Assembly: GCF_014467055.1 (NCBI RefSeq)
Contig: NZ_CP060696.1
Location: forward strand, 1,550,001-1,614,000
Source: Caproicibacterium amylolyticum
GTDB taxonomy: Bacteria; Bacillota; Clostridia; Oscillospirales; Acutalibacteraceae
Direction of reading: 5' to 3'
Length of the DNA stretch: 64,000 nt
Shown: positions 8,617 to 17,774 of the stretch, piece after piece
Layout: the number at the start of each line of letters is the position of its first letter
Position numbering within the stretch: the first letter of the stretch is position 1
The notes under the pieces: generated by a model
Databases searched by the model: none
Seen by the model: the letters and a program-made list of their open reading frames with translations, nothing else
Told to the model about the DNA's origin: nothing
Position numbers and translations under genes: made by a program

Positions 8617-10194
8617 TTATACTCCTCCTTTCAGGCAGCCAAGCAGCAGAGTCATACCAAAACACAGCACTGCCGCCGAAACTGCCAGCCGAATGATAAA
8701 TCGTTTTGAGCAGGAGGAAGAAAGCATCAACAGATTTTTAACATCTATCATTGGCCCGAAAACTAGAAAAGCCAACACGGCACTGTTTGGAAACAGCGTG
8801 GAAAAGCTGCGTGCAATCACTGCATCTGAGGTGGAACAAAGCGAAAGTCCAAATGCCACCAACATTAGCAATAAAATAGAAACAGCCAATCCGTTTCCGC
8901 TGCGTCCTGCCGTAAAAGTGCCGCCGAAAGCAGCCTGAAAAACAGATGAAAACAGCGCTCCCACTAATAAATACTTCCCAACGCTGAAAAATTCGCTGCG
9001 CGCGTGCTGGAAAAACAAATCAATTTTTTGCAGTGCTTCGTTGCCCTGTCTTGCAGTGGAAAATGGACTCCTGCAAAACTGCATTTGCACTGCACCGCTG
9101 CACAATGCAGTATTTTTCAAAGGATGCAGTGCAAAAGACAAACCAACCAAAAGCGCAATAATAATGCCGCAGCAAAGTCTGGAAAGCACCATCTGCCAAC
9201 TGCCGCCAAACGCATAATAGGTGGATATCAAAACTACCGGGTTTACAATCGGTGCTGCCAGAAGAAACGTAACTGCCGCCGGCAGCGGTACGCCTTTCAG
9301 CAGCAGTCCTTTGAAAAAAGGGACCGATGCGCAGTCACAAACTGGGAAGCAAAAACCCGCTGCCAATGCTAAGAGCATTCCCGTACCTGTTGACTTTGAA
9401 AACCAACGTTCCACCACGTTCTGCGGTAAAAATACCTGAACGGCAGAAGAAAACAAAACACCGACTAATAAGAACGGGATTGCCTGCAAAACGATTCCGA
9501 GGAACGAATTGATGACTGTATCAAACGGAATCTGATATTTTATGCAAACCGGTCGTGCCGCAAAATAGAGGATAATTGCGGCCAAAACAAACGCAAGTGT
9601 TAAATTTATCGGCTTACTTTCTTTTTCAAACCATTCTTCATAAAATGCGTCATAGGACTTTATCCGGCTGACTGGAATCCATGGATTAACGTTGCACAGC
9701 TGTCGTCGCACTCGCCGATACTGCGCTGAATTTTTCTCCCGATTCATTACGGCAAGGTCAGACTCAGCCAACTGTTTCAACAGCGCCTGCCCAGTGCGTC
9801 CCAGTGTTGTTTCAATGCTGTCGGCATCTGCAAGAAATATGATTTTCTGCAAAGAAAGTTTTTTTTGAATTTGTGGCTGAAAAAGCAAAGCTTTCAGTTG
9901 AGATAGTTCCGCTGTGCCGTTCCATTCCACCCAAATTTCATCCACCGGGTGTGTCTCTATAGCTTGCGCAACCTGCCGGATAACTTCTTCCAGCTGTTGC
10001 TCCAGCATCCGTTTTGGAAAGCACTTTACCCTGCAGTTTGCGTGGACACAGGAAAACTCCTCTTCCCCGGATTCAAACTGTAAAAACAGCAAATTCACTT
10101 TTTTCCAGTCTGGGAGATTTAAAAGATGATTGCAAAAAGTTGTTTTTCCGGAACCCAAAAAGCCTGTAACCACATAAACCGAAATCTCATTCAT
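8617..10194 (-). CDS. Fusion of a G3E GTPase-like domain with a DUF318-type permease
   Basis: 525 aa. Residues 1-190 resemble the N-terminal half of a CobW/G3E GTPase: Walker A GFLGSGKTT and an EWNGT block. The CxCC metal motif normal for COG0523 proteins is missing; only single cysteines remain near residues 49-57. Residues 195-525 form a permease with about eight helices and the family signature FPVCDCASVP. Such permeases are usually separate proteins. The fusion suggests that a nucleotide-dependent metal carrier is tied directly to the transporter. The gene lies 6 bp behind the stand-alone G3E gene and just before the TIGR03943 gene. Direction of transport and the metal are not shown; zinc is the likeliest from context. 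Confidence 0.78.
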   Translation of the reverse strand: MNEISVYVVTGFLGSGKTTFCNHLLNLPDWKKVNLLFLQFESGEEEFSCVHANCRVKCFPKRMLEQQLEEVIRQVAQAIETHPVDEIWVEWNGTAELSQLKALLFQPQIQKKLSLQKIIFLADADSIETTLGRTGQALLKQLAESDLAVMNREKNSAQYRRVRRQLCNVNPWIPVSRIKSYDAFYEEWFEKESKPINLTLAFVLAAIILYFAARPVCIKYQIPFDTVINSFLGIVLQAIPFLLVGVLFSSAVQVFLPQNVVERWFSKSTGTGMLLALAAGFCFPVCDCASVPFFKGLLLKGVPLPAAVTFLLAAPIVNPVVLISTYYAFGGSWQMVLSRLCCGIIIALLVGLSFALHPLKNTALCSGAVQMQFCRSPFSTARQGNEALQKIDLFFQHARSEFFSVGKYLLVGALFSSVFQAAFGGTFTAGRSGNGLAVSILLLMLVAFGLSLCSTSDAVIARSFSTLFPNSAVLAFLVFGPMIDVKNLLMLSSSCSKRFIIRLAVSAAVLCFGMTLLLGCLKGGV

Positions 10195-10200
10195 TGGCTC

Positions 10201-11124
10201 TCACTCCCCACAGAAAATCTCTCGGAATTTTTCCGCAGGCAGGTTTCTGCCAATAATGCATATTGCACTGCCTTCTGCTTTACAATTTTTAATTTCCAAA
10301 CTCTTTGGCACATACTGCAACTCAAAAAATTTTCGCTTTCCCCGCACGATTCCTTTGGCTCGCAGCACCTGACTTGACTGAACTTCCAATTCTGCAAAAC
10401 AGGCCTCCAGTTCTTTTTTTGTGAATTCATGCTTTGTATGCACGGTCACTGTCTGAAAGGCATCCTCTGCCCTACTGCCGCAAGTACAATGTTCGGGTGT
10501 ACAACCATGATGGTGAGTACAGCAGTCAGTTTCGTTGCTGGCAGAAGTCCCAAGAATTTTTTCTGCGGTCAATTCTGTGAGTGGAGTTGACAGAATCCGA
10601 ACATGAGGGTTCAGTGTTCGAACCAGATGCTCAGCTGAACAAATTGTTTCCGGTGACTGCGTAAGGTGGGACAAAATAACTGTATCGGCACAATGAATCT
10701 GATCCTCAAAAAATTCACCGAAATTTTCCAGATACATATGGCAGCGCTGCACATCTACAACGGTTATTTTCTGTCTGATTACCGCAAGCGAAGCAATTTT
10801 CGGACTTCGACAGCTTTTTTCAATATCAGAAAGTTCTCCTACACCGGAAGGTTCAATCAAAACGTTTTCCGGCTTCAGTTCGCAAAGCAACTCCTCCAGT
10901 GCTTTTGTAAAGTCCCCGGAAAGGCTGCAGCAAATGCAGCCGGAATTGATTTCCCGCACCTTTACACTGCCGGAGCGCAGTATTGCCGCATCAATGCTGA
11001 TTTCTCCAAAATCATTTTCAATTAGTGCTGTTTTGCTGCCCGAAAAATGTTCTTTCAGCAGCTTTTGAATCAGCGTAGTTTTACCTGCACCTAAAAATCC
11101 AGAAATTAAATATAAATTTGTCAT
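10201..11124 (-). CDS. COG0523 (CobW/G3E) GTPase, probable zinc metallochaperone
   Basis: 307 aa. Walker A GFLGAGKTT, the metal motif GCICC (about residue 62-66), EPSGVGE, and a later stretch rich in His and Cys (CCTHHHGCTPEHCTCG, about 190-205) that would bind metal ions. The C-terminal CobW domain is present (KGIVRGKRKFFELQYVP). These proteins deliver zinc or other metals to client enzymes using GTP. It stands between znuB and the G3E-permease fusion in one operon, which supports a zinc role. Zur-controlled COG0523 proteins of this design are well known (for example YciC/ZagA). Confidence 0.88.
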   Translation of the reverse strand: MTNLYLISGFLGAGKTTLIQKLLKEHFSGSKTALIENDFGEISIDAAILRSGSVKVREINSGCICCSLSGDFTKALEELLCELKPENVLIEPSGVGELSDIEKSCRSPKIASLAVIRQKITVVDVQRCHMYLENFGEFFEDQIHCADTVILSHLTQSPETICSAEHLVRTLNPHVRILSTPLTELTAEKILGTSASNETDCCTHHHGCTPEHCTCGSRAEDAFQTVTVHTKHEFTKKELEACFAELEVQSSQVLRAKGIVRGKRKFFELQYVPKSLEIKNCKAEGSAICIIGRNLPAEKFREIFCGE

Positions 11125-11183
11125 TGTTTACTCTCCATCCTTTGCATTCTTTTTTAATGCGTATGCCCGTTTTCGTTCTCTTA

Positions 11184-12011
11184 TTATTGCAATTCTTTTT
11201 CACTGCGTGCTGTACGTATCCACATTTCAATTTTTCGCGTGGCAATTACCAAAAGCAGAACCGCAGCGGAAACAAGTGCAGTAAAGCCGCCCGGTGCAAC
11301 ATTTAAATAATACGAGAGAAACAACCCCATCATAATGTCAATCACGCTGAACAAAATGGAAAACAGCAGTGTCTGCCGGAAACCCCGCCCCAACTGCATC
11401 GCCGCAGCAACCGGCAGAGCAATCATAGAACTGAGCACCAGCACACCAACGATGCGGATGGACACAGAAACCGCCGCCGCAGTCAAAATGGAAAAAACAT
11501 AATTAATCAATTTCACGCGAACACCGGCAATCTTTGCCGCTTCTTCATCGTACGCAATATACAGCAGCGGATGGTACAGAAAAATAAGCATCAGCACTGC
11601 TAATATACTCAGTATACAAATCATAATCATATCGGAATCGGTTACCGTCAGAATACTGCCAAACATAAAGGAATCTGCGTTGGCATGCAGCTTGCCGGAA
11701 CTAATTATCGTTATTGCAGTACCAACGCTGATGGCCAGCACGATTGTCAGTATCAAATCCGTATACTTTTTAAACCAGCCGCGCAGAAACTCAATCAGCG
11801 CACCGCAGGCGGAGGTAAATAAAAACGCGCCCAAAACCGGATTTTGCCCGCAGAGCAAGCCTGCTGTAATACCTGCCAGGGAAGCGTGAGACAGGGTGTC
11901 CCCAATCATGGAGCAGCGGCGTACGACCAGAAAGATGCCAATGCACGGACACAAAATCGCAATGAACACAGAAGCAATGAACGCGTTCTGCATAAAACTG
12001 TACTGCAACAT
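11184..12011 (-). CDS. znuB: Zinc ABC transporter, membrane subunit
   Basis: 275 aa ABC-3 family permease with about eight membrane helices. It contains VVRRCSMIGDTLSHASLAG near the N terminus, the family hallmark that contacts the ATPase. Its ATG follows directly on the znuC stop codon (TAA ATG), so the two are translated together. It works with ZnuC and with the lipoprotein encoded across the divergent promoter. Manganese transporters have the same architecture; the G3E metallochaperone in the operon favours zinc. Confidence 0.87.
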   Translation of the reverse strand: MLQYSFMQNAFIASVFIAILCPCIGIFLVVRRCSMIGDTLSHASLAGITAGLLCGQNPVLGAFLFTSACGALIEFLRGWFKKYTDLILTIVLAISVGTAITIISSGKLHANADSFMFGSILTVTDSDMIMICILSILAVLMLIFLYHPLLYIAYDEEAAKIAGVRVKLINYVFSILTAAAVSVSIRIVGVLVLSSMIALPVAAAMQLGRGFRQTLLFSILFSVIDIMMGLFLSYYLNVAPGGFTALVSAAVLLLVIATRKIEMWIRTARSEKELQ

Positions 12012-12680
12012 TTAAATACCCCTTTCGGCTGTTACCAGCATTTCTTCTGCATAATTTTCGGGAGTGCACATATGGCCGCGGCCCTCTGTCATGTGGAAAA
12101 TTCCGGTTGAGTTTTCAACTGCAGCATTCAGATTGTGCTCTACCGATACAATGGTAATGTGATTTTCAGTATTCAATTTCTTCAGCAAACCATAAATTTC
12201 TCGCTGACTCTGAACGTCAACACCTGTAGATGGTTCATCCAGAATCAGCAGCTGCGGATTCCCCATTAGAGCACGGGCAATCCGTACCTTTTGGCTCTGC
12301 CCTCCAGAAAGGGTTGACATGCCCGCTTTCTTTTTTGCAAGCATACCGACTTTCTCCAGACAATCCACAGTTTCTTGCCTGTTGGAGATTTTCAGCAGCT
12401 TTCGGTAGGAGTCCATCATTTCAAAAACGGTGATTGGAAAATCATCATTTCCAAAATTCACTTTCTGTGGTACATAACCAATCCGATTTGCATCACAGCA
12501 TACAGTTCCTGCAGTCGGCTTTAAAAAGCACAGAATCAAGCGCATCAATGTACTTTTGCCGCATCCGTTCTCTCCAACAATAGAAATATAGCTGCCAGCC
12601 GGTACTTCCAGTTCCAGGTGATTGAGTATAAATGGTGGCGAACCGGTATATGAAAAAGTTAAATTTTTTGCTTGAATCAT
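12012..12680 (-). CDS. znuC: Zinc ABC transporter, ATP-binding subunit
   Basis: 222 aa. Walker A GENGCGKST, Q-loop YVPQK, signature LSGGQSQ, Walker B LLILDEPSTGVD and the switch histidine (SVEHNL) are all present. A strong ribosome site (AAGGAGAG) precedes the ATG. It heads the minus-strand metal operon znuC-znuB-G3E-fusion permease-TIGR03943, transcribed from the shared control region with znuA. Confidence 0.88.
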   Translation of the reverse strand: MIQAKNLTFSYTGSPPFILNHLELEVPAGSYISIVGENGCGKSTLMRLILCFLKPTAGTVCCDANRIGYVPQKVNFGNDDFPITVFEMMDSYRKLLKISNRQETVDCLEKVGMLAKKKAGMSTLSGGQSQKVRIARALMGNPQLLILDEPSTGVDVQSQREIYGLLKKLNTENHITIVSVEHNLNAAVENSTGIFHMTEGRGHMCTPENYAEEMLVTAERGI

Positions 12681-12703
12681 GATAAGTCTCTCCTTTTACA
12701 AAT

Positions 12704-12781
12704 GCAAATAGTTCCCATTTGCTATTGACAAATCTTATTGCTTGAATTATTATTATAAGTGCAAACAATATGCATTTGCAA
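12704..12781. promoter_or_regulatory. Divergent znuC/znuA promoters with two matching palindromes (likely Zur-type operators)
   Basis: Two inverted repeats of the same design, GCAAAY-N7-ATTTGC, lie at 12704-12722 and 12761-12779 (the second extended to TGCAAAC...ATTTGCA at 12760-12780). The plus promoter for znuA is TTGACA (12725-12730), 17 nt, TATTAT (12748-12753). The minus promoter for znuC is TTGCAA (12776-12781), 18 nt, TATAAT (12752-12757). Palindrome 2 covers the znuA start and the znuC -35; palindrome 1 lies just downstream of the znuC start. This suits repression of both genes by one metal-responsive regulator. Confidence 0.7.
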
Positions 12782-12805
12782 GTATTATTTTAGGAGCTGA
12801 CCCAT

Positions 12806-13753
12806 ATGTATAAAAAATTTTTCGCCGCATTGCTCAGTTTTTCTCTTGCAGCCGCCGCTTTGAGTGGCTGCAGCAATACGCAGACTTCCGCAGTGGTATC
12901 TTCTTCTCAGGCAGCAAGCCAAAGCTCTGCCGCCGAAAACAAGGTGCTGAATGTTTCTGTTACATTTGACGCAATGGCTGAATTTACAAAAGCTGTTGGC
13001 AAGGATAAAATCAATGTCTCCGTCATTATTCCAGACGGCACTGAGCCACATGATTTTGAACCAAAAGCACAGGATCTTGTTGGCTTGAGTAAAGCGGATG
13101 TTTTCGTGTACAACGGCTTTGGGATGGAAGCATGGGCAGATAAAGCAATCAAATCTGCAAACAATTCCAAGCTAATTACTGTCGAAGCCTCAAAAGGTGC
13201 AAAACCGATTCAAAACACAGATGCAGATGAAGTCAAGGAACACGGCCAGTATGACCCGCACCTATGGCTGAGCGTCAAAGGTGCCGAAACCGAAGTACGC
13301 AATATTTGTGACGCACTATCAAAAGCAGATGCACCAGACAAATCTACTTTTGAGCAGAACCGGGACAGCTACCTTGCACAACTGGAAAAACTTCGGAGTG
13401 AATATGCTGATAAATTCAAATCTGTTGCAAAAAAAAGCTTTGTCACCGGGCATGCAGCATTTGCCTACTTCTGCCGAGACTTTAACTTGCAGCAAAACAG
13501 CGTTGAAGATGTTTTTGCCGAGGGCGAACCCAGTACGCAGCAGCTTGCTGAATTAGTCTCTTACTGCAAGAAGAACAAGGTGACAACCATTTTCGCAGAA
13601 GATATGGCAAGTCCGGCTGTTTCCAAAACGCTTGCGAATGAAGTTGGTGCAAAGGTAGAAACCATCTATACCATCGAAAGCGCTGAAGATAACAAAGATT
13701 ACCTGACCCGCGTAAAAGAAAACATGGATAAAATCTATGCCAGTCTGAAGTAA
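12806..13753 (+). CDS. znuA: Zinc-binding lipoprotein of the ABC transporter
   Basis: 315 aa cluster-9 (ZnuA/TroA/PsaA) solute-binding protein. Lipoprotein signal with LSGC at residue 22, Ser/Ala/Gln-rich linker, then the metal-site residues in family order: EPHDFEP, PHLWLS, TGHAAFAYF and an acidic residue in the C-terminal lobe (IFAEDMASP). The His-rich loop found in many zinc-specific members is absent, so manganese cannot be excluded from the protein alone. Ribosome site TAGGAG. Divergent from znuCB and probably controlled by the same palindromes. Confidence 0.88.
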   Translation: MYKKFFAALLSFSLAAAALSGCSNTQTSAVVSSSQAASQSSAAENKVLNVSVTFDAMAEFTKAVGKDKINVSVIIPDGTEPHDFEPKAQDLVGLSKADVFVYNGFGMEAWADKAIKSANNSKLITVEASKGAKPIQNTDADEVKEHGQYDPHLWLSVKGAETEVRNICDALSKADAPDKSTFEQNRDSYLAQLEKLRSEYADKFKSVAKKSFVTGHAAFAYFCRDFNLQQNSVEDVFAEGEPSTQQLAELVSYCKKNKVTTIFAEDMASPAVSKTLANEVGAKVETIYTIESAEDNKDYLTRVKENMDKIYASLK

Positions 13754-13807
13754 TCTCCCTCCAATATATCTATTTTGTATACAACAACTTCCTGCAAAAA
13801 TAAAGCA

Positions 13808-13859
13808 GCAAAAAGCGGATACGTGCGCAGTCTTTTCTGCACGCGTATCCGCTTTTTGC
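13808..13859. terminator. Bidirectional terminator between znuA and the GH13 gene
   Basis: A long hairpin (GCAAAAAGCGGATACG paired with CGTATCCGCTTTTTGC) has A/T runs at both ends. It serves the convergent znuA and glycosidase genes. Confidence 0.85.
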
Positions 13860-13871
13860 AATGTTATACTC

Positions 13872-15179
13872 TTAAAAAATCTGCCAGAGTGCCGCGAAAT
13901 ACGGAGGCAGTTCGGTTCCACCGCCAAAGTCATGCACTTCGCCGGTAAGCAGGTCGCGGGCGCGGCCCGCTCCTGCGTCAAAGTCAACGTGTACCGCAGT
14001 ATCCCCCGCATTCACAGCCACCAACACACGGTCACCCTCACTTTTTCGCTCAAAAATACAGTATTGATTTTGTAGCACCAAGCTGCGAAAACTACCATTG
14101 CACAGTGCATCGCTTGCTCGATGAGCCTTGGCACAGGCTGCCACCCAATTTGTCAGGCTGTTCTCCTGTGGCATATCAAAGCACACACGCAATGCGGCAT
14201 CCCCATCCTCTTTCCTGCCGGTAGCTCCCCACTCACTGCCATAATAAACACATGGAATGCCGGGCATTCCAGCCATCAGCACATAGATTAACGGCAGGTG
14301 TTTTTTGTTACTAAGAATGGATGCCACACGGGTTACGTCATGATTATCGACAAAAGACAGCGGGTGCATCCCGCGGTACAGCGTCCAATTTTCCGGCCCA
14401 AACTGGCGCAGCAATGAATGTACAATTTCAAACAAATTCAGGTTGTTAAAGCTGGAATACAATCCTTTGTAACATTCATAGTTGGTAACACTATGGCACA
14501 TTTCTTCGTTCATTGTCTGGCGGTAATCACCGCCAAGGACCTCACCTAACAGGAAAAAGTCCGGCTTGCAACTGTCCGTAAACGTGCGCAGCTGACGTAA
14601 AAAGTTGCGGTCCAGCATATAAGCGACATCCAACCGCAGACCGTCAATCTCAAATTCATCAATCCACTTGCGGATGCAGCCAAACAGATACTCCACCACT
14701 GCTGGATTCTGCAAATTCAGCTTGACCAGCTCATAGTGCCCTTCCCAGCCCTCGTACCACAAGCCGTCCTGATAGCCGTCATTACCGTCAAAATTTATAT
14801 AAAGCCAGTCTTTATAAGGAGAATCGCCGCGATTTTTCAGTACATCCTGAAAAGCCCAGAAGCCGCGGCCCACATGGTTAAACACACCATCCAGCACAAC
14901 CCGGATACCCGCTTCGTGCAGTGCTTTGCAGACATCCGCGAAGTCTTCGTTTGTACCAAGCCGGAAGTCAATTTTGCTGTAATCGCGTGTATCATAGCCG
15001 TGTGCGTCACTGTCAAAAACCGGGCCAAAGTAAACTGCATTGCAGCCTAAGTTCTGAATATGGCTAATCCAGTCTTTTACTTTCTTAATGCGATGCTGCA
15101 AATTGCCATCATTTGTCCGCGGCGCACCGCAGAACCCCAGCGGATAAATCTGATAAAATACGGAATCGTATGCCCACAT
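13872..15179 (-). CDS. Glycoside hydrolase family 13 (alpha-amylase type), maltodextrin-active
   Basis: 435 aa. All four GH13 regions are seen: VVLDGVFNHVG, GLRLDVAY (nucleophile Asp), LLGEVLGG (acid/base Glu) and SFVDNHDVTR. The tail is a short C-terminal beta domain. No signal peptide and no CBM34 domain are present, so this is an intracellular enzyme acting on maltodextrins or related alpha-glucans. The overall layout is closest to neopullulanase/cyclomaltodextrinase-like members without their N-terminal domain. It is a single gene between two terminators, next to the feo locus by position only. Confidence 0.85.
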   Translation of the reverse strand: MWAYDSVFYQIYPLGFCGAPRTNDGNLQHRIKKVKDWISHIQNLGCNAVYFGPVFDSDAHGYDTRDYSKIDFRLGTNEDFADVCKALHEAGIRVVLDGVFNHVGRGFWAFQDVLKNRGDSPYKDWLYINFDGNDGYQDGLWYEGWEGHYELVKLNLQNPAVVEYLFGCIRKWIDEFEIDGLRLDVAYMLDRNFLRQLRTFTDSCKPDFFLLGEVLGGDYRQTMNEEMCHSVTNYECYKGLYSSFNNLNLFEIVHSLLRQFGPENWTLYRGMHPLSFVDNHDVTRVASILSNKKHLPLIYVLMAGMPGIPCVYYGSEWGATGRKEDGDAALRVCFDMPQENSLTNWVAACAKAHRASDALCNGSFRSLVLQNQYCIFERKSEGDRVLVAVNAGDTAVHVDFDAGAGRARDLLTGEVHDFGGGTELPPYFAALWQIF

Positions 15180-15261
15180 GGAACTTCCCTCCTATCAATA
15201 AGCAAAAATTTCTTTTATTACATTATACCATTGCACGACGACGCAGACAATAAACAGAGAT

Positions 15262-15306
15262 AAATAAAAAAACTGTCCGGCTGTATACACACAACAGCCG
15301 GACAGT
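15262..15306 (-). terminator. Terminator of the feoAB operon
   Basis: A 14-bp stem (AACTGTCCGGCTGT / ACAGCCGGACAGTT, 15271-15306) is followed on the minus strand by a run of T. It lies just after the feoB 3' part. Confidence 0.88.
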
Positions 15307-15317
15307 TAAGATTTTGT

Positions 15318-16171
15318 TTACGCAAGGCCAAGAAGCCTTGCACCATTTGCGACGAATGCACACAGCAGTAAGCCGCATCCGGTTGGCAGCGCCGCAGCCA
15401 GCGCCGTCCATTTCCAAGAACCGCTTTCTTTTCGGATTGTAAGCATCGTAGTAGCACAGGGCCAGTGCATCAGACAAAACAGTACTACACAAACGGCTGT
15501 TACCCAAGTCCATCCGTTGCTCACCAACAATGTCTGCAAAGAAGCGTAACTGCCAATGTCGGTCAGCTGCCCCATGCCCAAGTATCCCATTAAAATAATT
15601 GGCACAACGATTTCGTTAGCCGGGAAGCCAAGGATAAACGCCAGCAGGATGACGCCATCCATGCCAAAAAAATGACCGATCGGATTCAGCGCCCCCGCAC
15701 AGATAGCAAGCACCGTACTATTGCCGATTTTCAAATTTGCCAGCAGCCAAAGGATTAACCCCGCAGGAGCAGCAACAGAAACTGCCCTGCCCAGAACAAA
15801 AATTGTTCTGTCCAACAGTGACCGCACCAGCACCCGGCCAATCTGCGGCTTTCGGTAAGGCGGCAGTTCCAGTGTAAAGGAAGATGGTACGCCTTTTAAG
15901 ACCGTTGCAGACAAAAGCCTTGAGATAAGAAAGGTTGCAAGAATTCCAAGTACAACAGTTGCAAAAAGGATCAACGCCGCCATTGAAGTCTGCATAATTC
16001 CCGCCATACCACTGACAAAAAAGATGGAAATAATCGCTATCAGCGTCGGGAAACGTCCATTGCACGGAACAAAATTGTTTGTCAGCATCGCAATTAGCCG
16101 TTCCCGCGGCGAATCGATAATGCGGCAGCCCGTCACCCCTGCTGCGTTGCATCCAAAGCCCATGCACATGG
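15318..16171 (-). pseudogene. feoB: 3' part of feoB (membrane and gate region), separated by the inserted element
   Basis: About 283 codons, beginning in the middle of a conserved FeoB motif: MCMGFGCNAAGVTGCR, followed by the second gate domain and the C-terminal helices. It lacks the G domain and first helices, which are encoded 8.4 kb away at 24564-25806. The frame joins exactly to the 5' part at the shared 12-bp repeat (CCATGCACATGG, plus strand), giving KQALTMCMGFGCNAAG with no lost codon. An ATG happens to exist at 16169, but there is no ribosome site, so separate translation is unlikely. The original FeoB would have about 694 residues, normal for the family of ferrous-iron transporters. 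Confidence 0.92.
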
Positions 16172-16187
16172 ACTTTATAAATTTGCA
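16160..16187. repeat. Left attachment site
   Basis: The 12-bp core (16160-16171) shared with the right end is followed after 2 nt by the inner arm TTTATAAATTTGCA (16174-16187). Bases to the left of the core are feoB coding sequence. Confidence 0.88.
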
Positions 16188-16231
16188 ATCAATGATTATG
16201 AGCAGACCAGCTTTTTTATCTGAGAAATATT

Positions 16232-17008
16232 TTATTCTTTGCTAAACGGCTCGCATTTATATTGCTGACATTGTTTATTGTCATATAGGATTGCATTCGT
16301 AGGGCAGGCGTTAATGCATCGCATGCAGAACAGACAGTGTTTTTGGAAAATTGGGCCGTCATCCGTCATGCGAATATTGTTCATTGGGCATTGCTTAACA
16401 CAAAGCCCACAGTGTGTACAATCCTGCGAAGCAGAAAAGCGCATAGCAAAAACAGGCATTCCCTTGGTGCAGCCCGACGCAATAAGATGGAATAACGGCC
16501 TTTGCCATGCTGGGACTTGTTCCAAAGAAACTTCTCCGCCTAGCCATTTTCCCAGGAGTGGTTCGATCTGTTCTTGTATGTTTCGCTTGTTTTCTGCTAC
16601 CTTCTGCGGATCTGTAAATTTGAATGATGAAAAAATCATCATGTTATTGGCATACGAAAAACTTTTTGAAACAGTCAGTTTATGATTTTTTTGATCAAGC
16701 AGCCGGCTTAATCCATTAAAATTGGTCGGCAGCGGCCCTGCCTGTGTGCAGAAAGCCAAAGTGGGGATTTCCCTTTTTTGTTCAGGCAGTTCTTTCCTAA
16801 TATAATTCAAAATATGTAATACAGGGTATTCATAATATTTTGGGAAACCGATGATTAAGGAATCATATTGGGTGTTTGCAAGGTCTGCGCCATCTTCAAT
16901 TGAGTGAATTTCGACTGAAATGTTTCGCTTGAGCAGCGCTTTTTCAAACCTGCAGGCGATGTCTTTGGTATTCCCAGTTCCGCTAAAATAAAGAATCAAT
17001 GTGCGCAT
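16232..17008 (-). CDS. EFR1-family protein: flavodoxin-like domain plus two [4Fe-4S] ferredoxin motifs
   Basis: 258 aa from the ATG at 17008, which has GGGAG 9 nt upstream. Residues 1-150 are flavodoxin-like, with the FMN phosphate loop YFSGTGNTKD. The C-terminal part has two four-cysteine cluster motifs, CTHCGLCVKQCP and CLFCMRCINACP. Proteins of this layout are annotated as EFR1-family ferrodoxins and probably shuttle electrons between flavin and iron-sulfur centres. The gene lies downstream of a PNPOx-like flavoprotein, and the two may form a redox pair. It is the cargo gene nearest the left end of the element. Confidence 0.85.
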   Translation of the reverse strand: MRTLILYFSGTGNTKDIACRFEKALLKRNISVEIHSIEDGADLANTQYDSLIIGFPKYYEYPVLHILNYIRKELPEQKREIPTLAFCTQAGPLPTNFNGLSRLLDQKNHKLTVSKSFSYANNMMIFSSFKFTDPQKVAENKRNIQEQIEPLLGKWLGGEVSLEQVPAWQRPLFHLIASGCTKGMPVFAMRFSASQDCTHCGLCVKQCPMNNIRMTDDGPIFQKHCLFCMRCINACPTNAILYDNKQCQQYKCEPFSKE

Positions 17009-17045
17009 ATTCATTTTCTCCCTAGTCAGGCGGTCGTACAAGTAC

Positions 17046-17579
17046 TTAGCAACTGACGACACGCAATTCCACATTATTTCCTAATGATAAATGCTGCCGT
17101 GTACTATAGCCTAATTTCTTAAATCCGGACCATAGAAAGTCAAATTTAGTAGGTGTAATGCAAATGAGATACAGTGGATTCGGCAACTTCCTAAGCGATT
17201 CAGCCGGGAGTTTTCTGTAATCCAGCAAACTCATGTACGCATCTGACCACGGTTCTATCATTGCTGCAGTGCCGGTGACCTGCAGTCCTCCCAACTTGTC
17301 AAAACCAGTGTAAGGGCCATAAATAGCAAGACATACATTGGAATTTTCCTGCAGTGCAGAGAATTTGAGACCGCCTTCTGAAAGGATCCAGAACTTACCT
17401 CTAGCATAATTGTATTCGATTGGTGTGCATCGAATAAATTCACGGCAGCCAGTTGCCAAAGCGCAGGTGTTGTGTGCCAAGACAAATTGCTCTATCTCTT
17501 TGAGAAGAGAATCGCTGTCCATGTGGCGTGCGCAAGCGTCTTTTTTCTCCCAATAAGAAGCGGCTTCCTGATAATCCAT
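17046..17579 (-). CDS. Pyridoxamine 5'-phosphate oxidase-like flavoprotein
   Basis: 177 aa from the ATG at 17579 (GAGG about 10 nt upstream). It has the split-barrel pattern of the family, with NTCALATG, RCTPIEYNY, KFWILSEGG and NVCLAIYGPY. These proteins bind FMN or F420 and reduce varied substrates; only a subset make pyridoxal phosphate, and the local context gives no sign of that pathway. It ends 37 bp before the EFR1-type gene, which suggests co-transcription. Confidence 0.8.
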   Translation of the reverse strand: MDYQEAASYWEKKDACARHMDSDSLLKEIEQFVLAHNTCALATGCREFIRCTPIEYNYARGKFWILSEGGLKFSALQENSNVCLAIYGPYTGFDKLGGLQVTGTAAMIEPWSDAYMSLLDYRKLPAESLRKLPNPLYLICITPTKFDFLWSGFKKLGYSTRQHLSLGNNVELRVVSC

Positions 17580-17774
17580 TTTATTGTGCCTCACTTTCAA
17601 CCTTATTAATTTAAGTATAGCAGAAAGCAATCAAGAAAATAAGCATAATATGTATTTGTATTTGCTACCGAATGTCCAGTTGACCATTTTACCAACCATC
17701 TGGATTTTTCAAAATTGTACCCTATATGAACAGCAAGCATTCAATCCGCTGTCTAAGAAGCCGAATTTGTATTT

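Noticed and set aside
15318..16169. feoB 3' part as an independent gene
   Set aside because: It starts inside a conserved FeoB motif at a chance ATG without a ribosome site, and its missing half lies across the element.
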